Translations under genes and position numbers: made by a program
Assembly: GCA_902470915.1 (NCBI GenBank)
Contig: CABRIB010000016.1
Span: 1-28,688, forward strand
Direction of reading: 5' to 3'
DNA from: an uncultured Collinsella sp.
GTDB lineage: Bacteria; Actinomycetota; Coriobacteriia; Coriobacteriales; Coriobacteriaceae
DNA length: 28,688 nucleotides
Shown: positions 23,336 through 28,688 of the stretch, piece by piece
Numbering within the stretch: the first letter of the stretch is position 1
Layout of the letters: every line of letters starts with the position of its first letter
The notes under the pieces: model-generated
Database searches by the model: none
What the model saw: only the letters and a program-made list of their open reading frames with translations
Told to the model about the DNA's origin: nothing

Positions 23336-23430
23336 GTTATGGGCCCATCGCGGGGACTTGGACCCGCGAAAGAGCGAGCGTAAAGAATACGCGGAGCGTT
23401 TTTAGCGAGCTGGCGAGTCCGCCGGCAGGC
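23336..23430 (+). repeat. tRNA-Leu trailing element without duplicated tail
   Basis: After the terminator comes TTATG, then an inverted T-arm copy around 23355-23365 (GGACTTGGACC, 10 of 11 matches to the complement of this tRNA's T-arm), then the core shared with the tRNA-Arg element. That core has ACGCGGAGCGTTTT at 23389-23402 and the 19-base GGCGAGTCCGCCGGCAGGC at 23412-23430, with the same ten-base spacing (23402 to 23412) as at tRNA-Arg. Past 23430 the similarity ends and no second copy of the tRNA 3' end is found before the inverted-repeat element at 23474. Confidence 0.75.
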
Positions 23431-23473
23431 TGTTTTTACGGATCCAATGCCGATATTTCGTATGCCCGAAACC

Positions 23474-23698
23474 CCAGTGGGCAAAAAACGGCAAATATGA
23501 GTACTGTCACAAAGGCGGCAACATTTCTAGAGGTCTATTTTGTGATAATTACGCAACAGCTGTACGTTAATTTGATTCGGCTTTGAGACAAAGCGGCTCA
23601 ATTTGGAAGGATCTCGGGTTCGACAGGGTGCTATTTTGCTAAATAGGCTGCTACTAAAATAGTGACAGTACTCATATTTGGTCTTTTTTGCCCACTGG
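23474..23698. mobile_element. MITE-like element, 225 bp with 37-bp terminal inverted repeats
   Basis: The ends 23474-23510 and 23662-23698 are inverted repeats matching at 34 of 37 positions, starting CCAGTGGGCAAAAAA and ending CAAATATGAGTACTGTCAC (reading inward from the left). The three mismatches are adjacent. The interior is visibly richer in A and T than the surrounding sequence and encodes no plausible protein. No clear target-site duplication is seen. A non-autonomous transposable element is the simplest reading, although a long regulatory stem-loop is possible. With the tRNA element it fills the gene-free stretch 23300-23772. Confidence 0.7.
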
Positions 23699-23772
23699 CC
23701 CTGCCATCGGGCCTTTGGGGCCGTCCAGGACGGGTATCCTAGTGCCAATGTATGCCCAATAGAGGAGAAGCC

Positions 23773-24711
23773 ATGCTGTTTTCCGGTATCATCGCCGCCC
23801 TTACCAGTCTTTTGATCCCTATTATCATTCTGTTGCTGCTGCTTCCCAACGCCTGCTATGTCGTTGAACAACAGCATGCCGTGATCATCGAACGTCTGGG
23901 CAAGTTTAACCGCATCGTCAACGCGGGCTTCCACATGAAGGTGCCCGTGATCGACCGCAAGGCCGCCACGGTGAGTCTGCGCACCATGAAAAACGGTTTT
24001 GGCATCGACGTTAAGACCCAGGACAACGTGACCATCGGCCTTGAGGTCTCTGCTCAGTACCACGTGAGCTATGACATGGGCGCCGGCCCGGCAGATTCGG
24101 GCATCTACAAGAGCTACTATATGCTGCAGGAGCCCGTCGACCAGATGCGTGACTTCATCACCGACGCTCTGCGCTCTTCGATTCCCGTCTACACACTCGA
24201 TGAGGTCTTTGCCAAGAAGGATGACATCGCCAAGGACGTTAATGCCACCGTGTCCGAGCAGATGGCTGCCTACGGCTTCACCCTCGTGTCGACACTCATC
24301 ACCAAAATCGCGCTGCCGACCGAGGTCGAGAACTCCATGAACGACATCAATGCCGCCCAGCGAAAGCGCGCTGCCGCGCAGGAGCTCGCCGAGGCCGACC
24401 GCATCAAGCGCGTCACCGAGGCGACCGCCGAGGCTGAGGCGATGGAAAAGGCGGGCGAGGGCATCGCCAACCAGCGCAAGGCCATCGCGCTGGGCATCAA
24501 GGATTCGCTCGAGATCATCCAGGAGACGGGAGTCGGTAACGACGAGGCCAACCAGCTGTTCATGTTTACGCAGTGGTCCGAGATGATGACGGAGTTCGCT
24601 CGTACGGGTAAAACCTCGACGGTCGTGCTGCCGAGCGATTTCTCGCAGTCGGCCTCGATGTTCGAGCAGATGCTGACAGCCAGCAAAGTTCAAAACGATT
24701 CGAAGGAGTAG
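23773..24711 (+). CDS. SPFH/Band 7 membrane protein
   Basis: The 312-residue protein of the stomatin/HflK-like group has an N-terminal membrane segment (LTSLLIPIIILLLLLPNA, about residues 9-28). The SPFH domain starts CYVVEQQHAVIIERLGKF and includes PVIDRKAATVSLRT. A helical region rich in Ala, Glu and Lys (about 195-260, AAQRKRAAAQELAEAD) is the usual coiled coil that drives oligomer formation. Members organise membrane microdomains and often control proteases. No NfeD partner lies next to it. The start has AGAGGAG at 23761-23767. rlmH follows after six bases and may be co-transcribed. Confidence 0.9.
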   Translation: MLFSGIIAALTSLLIPIIILLLLLPNACYVVEQQHAVIIERLGKFNRIVNAGFHMKVPVIDRKAATVSLRTMKNGFGIDVKTQDNVTIGLEVSAQYHVSYDMGAGPADSGIYKSYYMLQEPVDQMRDFITDALRSSIPVYTLDEVFAKKDDIAKDVNATVSEQMAAYGFTLVSTLITKIALPTEVENSMNDINAAQRKRAAAQELAEADRIKRVTEATAEAEAMEKAGEGIANQRKAIALGIKDSLEIIQETGVGNDEANQLFMFTQWSEMMTEFARTGKTSTVVLPSDFSQSASMFEQMLTASKVQNDSKE

Positions 24712-24717
24712 ACGCGC

Positions 24718-25188
24718 GTGAAATACACCGTCGTTTGCGTCGGTAAGCTCAAGGAGCGCTTTTGGAAGGACGCGTGCGCTGAGTACACCAAGCGCCTGGG
24801 TGCCTATGCCAAGGTCGATATCCGCGAGGTGGCCGATATCGACCCGGCCAAGGCGGGCGGTGTGGATACCGCACGTGACAAGGAGGGGGCGGCGATTCTT
24901 GCTGCCCTGCCGTCTCGAGCGCATGTGATCCTGCTGGCTATCGAGGGCAAGGAGCGTTCGAGTGAGGAGCTCTCGGCGCGGCTCGACGATCTTATGCTGC
25001 GAGGCAACAGCGACATCGCCTTTGTAATCGGCGGATCGGACGGCGTGAGTGATGAGGTGCGCGCCCGCGCCGACGAGATGCTCAGCTTTGGACGCATTAC
25101 CTTGCCGCATAACCTGGCACGCGTGGTGCTGCTAGAGCAGATCTACCGTGCCTGCAAGATCAGTCGTGGCGAGCCGTATCACAAATAG
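24718..25188 (+). CDS. rlmH: 23S rRNA (pseudouridine-1915-N3)-methyltransferase RlmH
   Basis: The 156-residue SPOUT enzyme is of normal length. It methylates pseudouridine 1915 in helix 69 of 23S rRNA, on assembled ribosomes. Landmarks are the start YTVVCVGKLKERFWKDACAE, then VILLAIEGKERSSEE, the SAM-binding knot loop FVIGGSDGVSDEV, and the C-terminal LPHNLARVVLLEQIYRA with the terminal RGEPYHK. Start is GTG 24718 with AAGGAG at 24703-24708. It lies in a likely operon with the SPFH gene. A 73-base gap precedes proC. Confidence 0.96.
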   Translation: MKYTVVCVGKLKERFWKDACAEYTKRLGAYAKVDIREVADIDPAKAGGVDTARDKEGAAILAALPSRAHVILLAIEGKERSSEELSARLDDLMLRGNSDIAFVIGGSDGVSDEVRARADEMLSFGRITLPHNLARVVLLEQIYRACKISRGEPYHK

Positions 25189-25261
25189 GTCGGCAATACG
25201 AAACAATGGCGTGGGACAATAGCTTTCGTTTTGAAGAGCGTGTCTGAGAGGACTATGAGAT

Positions 25262-26032
25262 ATGAAGATTGGGTTTGTCGGTTTTGGCAATATGGCGAGC
25301 GCTATGGCCGATGGCTGGATCGCTGCCGGTGTAGCTGCGAGCGACATGTGCGCCTGCGCGGGTCGCTACGACGCACTGGTTGAGCGCTGCGAGGCGCGCG
25401 GCATGGTCGCCTGCCACGATGCCGCCGAGGTTGTCGCCGCATCCGATATCGTGGTCGCTGCGGTCAAACCGTACATGATCGAGAAGATATTCGCCCCGCT
25501 CAAGGATGCTCTTGCCAAAAAGGTCGTTCTGTCGGTTGCCTGGACCTGGGACAGTGCCAAGTGGGAGCAAGTCCTGCCGGGCGTCGCGCATATCTCGACG
25601 GTGCCCAACACACCGGTTTCGGTGGGCGAGGGCGTCATCGCTTGCGAGAAGGCTTCCACGCTTAGTGATGAGCAGAGCGCAGTGGTGCTTGATCTGCTTG
25701 GCAAGCTCGGTGCGGTGGTCGAGCTCGATACGAGCCTGCTGTTTGTGGGCGGCACGGTGGGTGGTTGCGCTCCGGCATTTGTCGCTATGGCAATCGAGGC
25801 CCTGGGCGATGCGGCGGTCAAGCACGGTATCCCGCGTGCCGATGCCTATCGCATTGTGAGCCAGATGGTGCTGGGTACGGCAAAGCTGCAGCTTGCAACT
25901 GGTCAGCATCCTGCGGCGATGAAGGATGCCGTATGCTCGCCCGGTGGTGCCACCATCAAGGGTGTCGTTGCGCTCGAGGACGCCGGCATGCGCAGCGCCC
26001 TGGTCAAGGCAATCGACGCAACTCTCCAGTAA
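25262..26032 (+). CDS. proC: Pyrroline-5-carboxylate reductase
   Basis: The 256-residue enzyme makes the last step of proline synthesis, reducing pyrroline-5-carboxylate with NAD(P)H. The Rossmann loop is GFGNMASAM near the start. VVAAVKPYMIEKI and HISTVPNTPVSVGEG match the family's substrate region. The C-terminal dimer helices include FVGGTVGGCAPAFVAM and CSPGGATIKGVVALEDAGMR. The protein is a little shorter than the usual 265-280. GAGAGGA lies at 25246-25252. No proA or proB is nearby. It ends at an inverted-repeat terminator that begins at the stop codon. Confidence 0.93.
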   Translation: MKIGFVGFGNMASAMADGWIAAGVAASDMCACAGRYDALVERCEARGMVACHDAAEVVAASDIVVAAVKPYMIEKIFAPLKDALAKKVVLSVAWTWDSAKWEQVLPGVAHISTVPNTPVSVGEGVIACEKASTLSDEQSAVVLDLLGKLGAVVELDTSLLFVGGTVGGCAPAFVAMAIEALGDAAVKHGIPRADAYRIVSQMVLGTAKLQLATGQHPAAMKDAVCSPGGATIKGVVALEDAGMRSALVKAIDATLQ

Positions 26033-26070
26033 AACCGACCAAAAAAGACAGGTTTATTTTGGTCGGTTTT
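26031..26070 (+). terminator. Terminator of proC
   Basis: AAAACCGACC (26031-26040) pairs perfectly with GGTCGGTTTT (26061-26070), with T continuing at 26071. The left arm contains the last bases of the proC stop codon. The right arm also pairs with a third copy at 26152, so this hairpin competes with a larger one. Confidence 0.75.
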
Positions 26071-26175
26071 TCCTGCGGTTTTGTCGTATGTGCGAAAAGC
26101 GCCCCGCAACCGGATCGTTACCGGTTGCGGGGCGCTTGCGTTTGCCCAGATAAAACCGACCAAAATAAACCTGTC
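26047..26175. repeat. Nested inverted repeats between convergent genes
   Basis: The segments 26047-26070 and 26152-26175 are perfect 24-base inverted repeats. Between them lies a second perfect hairpin. The segment AAAACCGACC thus occurs three times (26031 plus, 26061 minus, 26152 plus), so the small terminator hairpin and the large stem are mutually exclusive. The block lies between proC and the convergent 57-codon gene and probably stops transcription from both sides. Its palindromic build suggests a REP-like repeat family. Confidence 0.75.
26097..26137. terminator. Strong 17-bp hairpin, possible bidirectional terminator
   Basis: AAGCGCCCCGCAACCGG pairs perfectly with CCGGTTGCGGGGCGCTT around a seven-base loop (ATCGTTA). 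AAAA precedes it and the right side is T-poor, so on the minus strand it ends in TTTT. It is best placed to stop leftward transcription of the minus-strand gene. Confidence 0.7.
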
Positions 26176-26188
26176 CCTTTTTGGCAGG

Positions 26189-26362
26189 TTAGTCCCAGAA
26201 GCTGTCTTCCTCATCCTCGGACTTGGGTCCGCGGTCGACGTACATCTTATGGGTACGCTTCTCCATTACAAAGGCAAGAATCGCAAATAACAGGATGCCG
26301 CCGGCGAAAAGGATGGCAAAACCGGTGCGGGTGTCAAACAAAAAGGAAAAAACTGCGTCCAT
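26189..26362 (-). CDS. Small membrane protein of 57 residues
   Basis: The minus-strand reading frame gives MDAVFSFLFDTR, then a hydrophobic helix GFAILFAGGILLFAILAFVM (about residues 14-33), then a basic stretch EKRTHKMYVDRG and an acidic C-terminus EDEEDSFWD. The bitopic layout with positive residues after the helix suggests the C-terminus is cytoplasmic. AGAAGGC lies 7 bases before the ATG. Codon use is typical of the window. It is transcribed away from serS, from a shared 111-base intergenic region, and meets proC tail to tail. I know no function for it. It is too short for many gene finders. Confidence 0.75.
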   Translation of the reverse strand: MDAVFSFLFDTRTGFAILFAGGILLFAILAFVMEKRTHKMYVDRGPKSEDEEDSFWD

Positions 26363-26386
26363 TGGGTGCCTTCTTGCGTAGTTGAG

Positions 26387-26416
26387 TTGGGTCGTAAACG
26401 CTCATAAGTATATACT
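26387..26416 (+). promoter_or_regulatory. Promoter region of serS, possibly divergent
   Basis: TTGGGT (26387-26392), an 18-base spacer and TATACT (26411-26416) form a plausible promoter. The -10 lies inside the perfect palindrome AAGTATATACTT (26406-26417), so the minus strand also reads TATACT there and could serve the small divergent gene. A second palindrome, AGGTTGCAACCT (26433-26444), lies between promoter and start codon and could be an operator. Confidence 0.5.
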
Positions 26417-26473
26417 TGCCCATACATGTACAAGGTTGCAACCTAAATGGAATGTATATCGCCGGAGGATCTA

Positions 26474-27757
26474 ATGCTTGATATCAAGTTTGTTCGCGAG
26501 AACCCCGATGCCATCGATGTCGCCATGGCTAACCGCCAGACGTCTTGGGATCGCGAGAAGTTCTTTGGGCTCGACGACGAGCGCCGTGCCGTCATCACCG
26601 AGGTCGAGGAGCTCCAGGCTACGCGCAATGCCGAGTCCAAGAAGATCGGCGCCCTGATGAAGGAGGGCAAGAAGGACGAGGCCGAGGCCGCCAAGGAGGC
26701 CGTGCGCGCCGTCAACGAGAAGATTGACGGTCTGGCCGAGCGCCGCACTGCTCTCGAGCAGGAGCAGTACGACTTCATGGCTCACCTGCCCAACATTCCT
26801 TGCGAGGCCACGCCGTACGGCAAGGACGAGGACGAGAACATTGAGCGCCGTCGTTGGGGCACCCCGCGCGAGTTCGACTTCGACTTTAAGCCGCACTGGG
26901 ATCTGGGCACCGATCTGGACATCCTTGACTTCGAGCGTGGCAATAAGCTCTCCGGCAGCCGCTTTACCGTTCTCGGTGGCGCCGGCGCCCGCCTGGAGCG
27001 CGCCCTTATCAACTTCTTCCTCGATACGCACACCAGCCGTGGTTTTAAGGAGTGGTGGCCGCCCATCGTCGTCAAGCGTCAGACCATGTTTGGCACGGGT
27101 CAGCTGCCCAAGTTCGAGGACGACGCCTATCACGTCTCGGGCGACAACTTCCTGATCCCCACCGCCGAGGTCGTGCTTACCAACCTGCACGCCGGCGAGG
27201 TCCTCGATGCCGACACTCTGCCGCGCCGCTACACCGCCTTCACCCCCTGCTTCCGCGAGGAGGCCGGTTCCGCCGGTCGCGACACCCGCGGCATCATCCG
27301 TCAGCACGAGTTCGACAAGGTCGAGATGGTCAAGTTCGCTAAGCCGGAGGAGTCTGACGAGGAGCTCGAGAGCATGACCGCCGAGGCCGAGTACCTGCTG
27401 CAGCAGCTGGGCCTTCCGTATCGCGTGATTAGCCTGTGCACCGGTGACTTGGGCTTCTCTGCCCGTCAGACCTACGACGTCGAGGTCTGGCTGCCGAGCT
27501 ACAACGCCTACAAGGAGATCAGCTCCTGCTCCAACTGCGGTGACTTCCAGGCTCGCCGCGCCAACATCAAGTATCGCGACCCCGAGAACTTCAAGGGTTC
27601 GCGCTACTTGCACACTCTCAACGGTTCCGGCTTGCCGGCCGGCCGCACCATGGCCGCTATTCTGGAGAACTACCAGAACGCCGACGGCACCATCACGATC
27701 CCCGAGGTCTTGCGTCCTTACATGGGTGGTCTCGAGAAGATCGAGCCGGTCGCGTAA
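26474..27757 (+). CDS. serS: Serine-tRNA ligase
   Basis: The 427-residue class II synthetase charges tRNA-Ser. The N-terminal antiparallel coiled coil, which binds the long variable arm, spans about residues 28-105 (EELQATRNAESKKIGALMKE and on). Motif 2 is FREEAGSAGRDTRGIIRQHEF, with the catalytic Arg, and motif 3 is NGSGLPAGRTMAAILENYQ. SCSNCGDFQARRANIKYR is the conserved serine-site region. ATG 26474 is preferred to the in-frame ATG at 26447, because GGAGGA (26464-26469) precedes it and MLDIKFVRENPD is the usual N-terminus. No T-box leader is seen in the short upstream region. Confidence 0.97.
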   Translation: MLDIKFVRENPDAIDVAMANRQTSWDREKFFGLDDERRAVITEVEELQATRNAESKKIGALMKEGKKDEAEAAKEAVRAVNEKIDGLAERRTALEQEQYDFMAHLPNIPCEATPYGKDEDENIERRRWGTPREFDFDFKPHWDLGTDLDILDFERGNKLSGSRFTVLGGAGARLERALINFFLDTHTSRGFKEWWPPIVVKRQTMFGTGQLPKFEDDAYHVSGDNFLIPTAEVVLTNLHAGEVLDADTLPRRYTAFTPCFREEAGSAGRDTRGIIRQHEFDKVEMVKFAKPEESDEELESMTAEAEYLLQQLGLPYRVISLCTGDLGFSARQTYDVEVWLPSYNAYKEISSCSNCGDFQARRANIKYRDPENFKGSRYLHTLNGSGLPAGRTMAAILENYQNADGTITIPEVLRPYMGGLEKIEPVA

Positions 27758-27780
27758 GTTGGCTGCATAGGGGATATGCA

Positions 27781-27808
27781 AGGGCGCTCCTTCGGGGGCG
27801 CCCTATTT
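27781..27808 (+). terminator. Terminator of serS
   Basis: AGGGCGCTCC pairs with GGGGCGCCCT (ten pairs, one G-T) around the tetraloop TTCG, followed by ATTT. The hairpin is strong but the T-run is short. Confidence 0.8.
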
Positions 27809-27858
27809 CGTGCGCAGGTCCATACCATGCCGTGCGGACAGCTCAATAGAAAACACAC

Positions 27859-27897
27859 GAACAACTGTTCTGTATACAGCCATCTACCTGCTATGCT
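27859..27897 (+). promoter_or_regulatory. Candidate LexA box and promoter
   Basis: CGAACAACTGTTCT contains GAAC-N4-GTTC (27859-27870), the core of the Gram-positive LexA operator. It overlaps a weak -35 (TTCTGT, 27868-27873), which stands 18 bases before a -10 TATGCT (27892-27897). An adjoining palindrome CTGTATACAG lies at 27870-27879. The placement would let LexA block the promoter of the gene at 27931. Confidence 0.45.
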
Positions 27898-27930
27898 TTT
27901 GCTAAATAAGAGCGAGAGAAAGGGGACGCG

Positions 27931-28308
27931 ATGGAGCTGTTTGATGATCGGGTGGTTTTGTTTGAGAGCGACGAGGGCGGGGAGTGCCTGCTTGTAACGT
28001 GTGAGCCGTCTGGCATGGGCGGCCTGGTGGTTCGGCAGACGAGTGAGGGTCCGTTGACACAATGGTGCTTTGAGGAGTCGCCGCATGTGGTCGAGACCTT
28101 TGTGATGCACGAGGGACTTGTGGCGCTGGAACACTTCTATGGAGTTGGGACTTCCAACCAGGTCGCGCGCATGCTGAGCATCTCGTTTGCCGATTATGAT
28201 TGTGCCCAGCGGGTGAGATCGCTCCTGAGGGAACTTGATGCCAAGTTCGACGTGATCGAAAAGCCAATCGATCGTACGGGGAACGGCGGTATATGCGGAG
28301 CAGCATGA
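27931..28308 (+). CDS. Protein of unknown function, possibly SOS-regulated
   Basis: I do not recognise this 125-residue protein. It is soluble, with no membrane segment or signal peptide. It starts MELFDDRVVLFESDEGGECLLV, which is probably beta strands, and has a central VVETFVMHEGLVALEHFYGV and a helical SFADYDCAQRVRSLLRELDAKF near the end. The tail is Gly-rich. There are four cysteines with no metal motif. AAAGGGGA at 27919-27926 supports the ATG. It is a single-gene unit between the serS terminator and tRNA-Arg, with no terminator seen after it. The LexA-like box upstream hints at DNA-damage control. No function can be given. Confidence 0.72.
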   Translation: MELFDDRVVLFESDEGGECLLVTCEPSGMGGLVVRQTSEGPLTQWCFEESPHVVETFVMHEGLVALEHFYGVGTSNQVARMLSISFADYDCAQRVRSLLRELDAKFDVIEKPIDRTGNGGICGAA

Positions 28309-28344
28309 CAAAACTGCGTTCCACAAAAAAGTTTGAGATTGTGC

Positions 28345-28374
28345 TTGACTCCAATAAGCTAAAGTGGTTTTATA
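28345..28374 (+). promoter_or_regulatory. Promoter of tRNA-Arg
   Basis: TTGACT (28345-28350), an 18-base spacer and TTTATA (28369-28374), 12 bases before the mature tRNA end. The -10 is weaker than that of the other tRNA genes in the window. Confidence 0.6.
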
Positions 28375-28385
28375 TGTCTTGCGCT

Positions 28386-28462
28386 GCGGCGTTACCTCAG
28401 CTGGATAGAGGGTCTGACTACGAATCAGAACGTCATAGGTTCGAATCCTATACGCCGCACCA
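28386..28462 (+). tRNA. tRNA-Arg (ACG)
   Basis: Acceptor stem GCGGCGT/ACGCCGC is perfect. D-stem CCTC/GAGG, anticodon stem TCTGA/TCAGA with loop CTACGAA (anticodon ACG, normally edited to ICG by TadA), T-stem ATAGG/CCTAT with T-loop TTCGAAT. The discriminator is A at 28459 and CCA is encoded (28460-28462). The 3' end from G57 is repeated exactly 191 bases downstream. Confidence 0.97.
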
Positions 28463-28688
28463 ATTGAAATTGAAAGCCTCCGGCAACGGGGGCTTTTCTT
28501 TTATGCCGTCACCGCATGGATTCGAACCTCGGTCGAGGCGCGAGCGTCAAGAAAACGCGGAGCGTTTTCAGCCCGCGGGCGAGTCCGCCGGCAGGCGGGC
28601 GAAGCCGGTGCGGATCCGCGAAGCGGATGCGCGGAATCCTATACGCCGCACCAATTGAAATTGAAAGCCTCCGGCAACGGGGGCTTTT
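28443..28688 (+). repeat. tRNA-Arg trailing element with duplicated 3' end, cut by window end
   Basis: The segment from T-loop G57 through the tRNA 3' end and into the terminator (28443-28497) is repeated without any mismatch at 28634-28688, a period of 191 bases. The second copy reaches the window end. Between the copies are an inverted T-arm (28518-28529, perfect over 12 bases to 28437-28448), the hairpin AAAACGC-GGA-GCGTTTT (28552-28568), the 19-base core GGCGAGTCCGCCGGCAGGC (28578-28596) shared with the tRNA-Leu element, and further GC-rich palindromes. Further tandem copies beyond the window are possible. Confidence 0.88.
28475..28502 (+). terminator. Terminator of tRNA-Arg
   Basis: AGCCTCCG pairs with CGGGGGCT (eight pairs, one G-T) around GCAA, followed by TTTCTTTT. 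The same hairpin begins again in the repeat copy at 28666, where the window ends within its T-run. Confidence 0.87.

Noticed and set aside
23610..23640. tRNA T-loop-like GGTTCGA inside the 225-bp element
   Set aside because: It is an isolated short match with no flanking cloverleaf stems.
23527..25110. Long minus-strand open frame across the SPFH gene and into rlmH
   Set aside because: It is opposite well-supported plus-strand genes, shows no recognisable domain, and its end runs into the inverted-repeat element.
26363..26473. T-box leader upstream of serS
   Set aside because: The region is only 111 bases, with no T-box sequence and no specifier stem or terminator.
26471..27781. Minus-strand open frame covering serS
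   Set aside because: Mirror of the serS coding frame with low-complexity Val, Leu and Gly runs and no ribosome site.
28293..28658. Open frame across tRNA-Arg and its trailing element
   Set aside because: It runs through a tRNA gene and its terminator. Peptides such as PHGFEPR come from the inverted T-arm sequence and recur as annotation artefacts.

Overview
The window reads as a high-GC Gram-positive gut bacterium of the Coriobacteriia, most like Collinsella. The reasons are GC-rich coding sequence with GTG starts, a Flp/Tad pilus locus, and a carbon-phosphorus (C-P) lyase operon that carries a PHP-domain cyclic phosphodiesterase of the type characterised in Eggerthella lenta. The genus is inferred from gene content, not from a search. 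Bases 1-48 are a sequencing adapter and index, not genome. Together with a right end that stops inside an exact 55-nt repeat, this suggests that the window is one complete draft-assembly contig.

Layout. (1) 50-4661: the distal part of a Tad/Flp pilus locus: the TadC C-terminus, a Flp pilin, an unknown membrane-anchored protein, a small pilin-like protein, TadE-like, TadG-like and a second TadE-like protein, then a Cys-rich DUF192 protein. Most of these genes overlap. (2) 4721-5271: a toxin-antitoxin-like pair ending in a ribbon-helix-helix protein. (3) 5335-6129: tRNA-Phe, a duplicated copy of its 3' end plus terminator, and four structured repeats at an exact 62-bp period. (4) 6130-11622: a GH5-like glycosidase that lacks its acid/base glutamate, then rsmI, metG, rsmA and a TatD-family hydrolase. 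(5) 11881-23119: one long phosphonate operon, phnD-C-E-E-G-H-I-J-K-M-L-phnPP-phnO. (6) 23173-23772: tRNA-Leu, a third tRNA-trailing element, and a 225-bp AT-rich element with 37-bp terminal inverted repeats. (7) 23773-27757: an SPFH protein, rlmH, proC, an elaborate inverted-repeat termination region, a 57-codon membrane protein on the minus strand, and serS. (8) 27859-28688: a possible LexA-controlled gene of unknown function, then tRNA-Arg with its own duplicated 3' tail.

How the genes work together. The phn operon is a self-contained path from imported phosphonate to ribose-5-phosphate and phosphate. PhnDCEE imports. PhnGHIL attaches and processes the ribosyl triphosphate. PhnM removes pyrophosphate. 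PhnJ cleaves the C-P bond, with PhnK as the core-complex ATPase. PhnPP opens and dephosphorylates the cyclic product. PhnO can acetylate aminophosphonates. No phnP or phnN is seen, which fits the use of PhnPP.

The most unusual signal is the tRNA-trailing elements. All three tRNA genes are followed, after the terminator, by an inverted copy of their own T-arm and a shared GC-rich hairpin core. Two of them then have a direct duplicate of the tRNA 3' end plus terminator, at periods of 186 and 191 bp. The inverted T-arm matches its own neighbouring tRNA at positions where the three tRNAs differ. The layout recalls the E. coli tyrT/rtT repeats.
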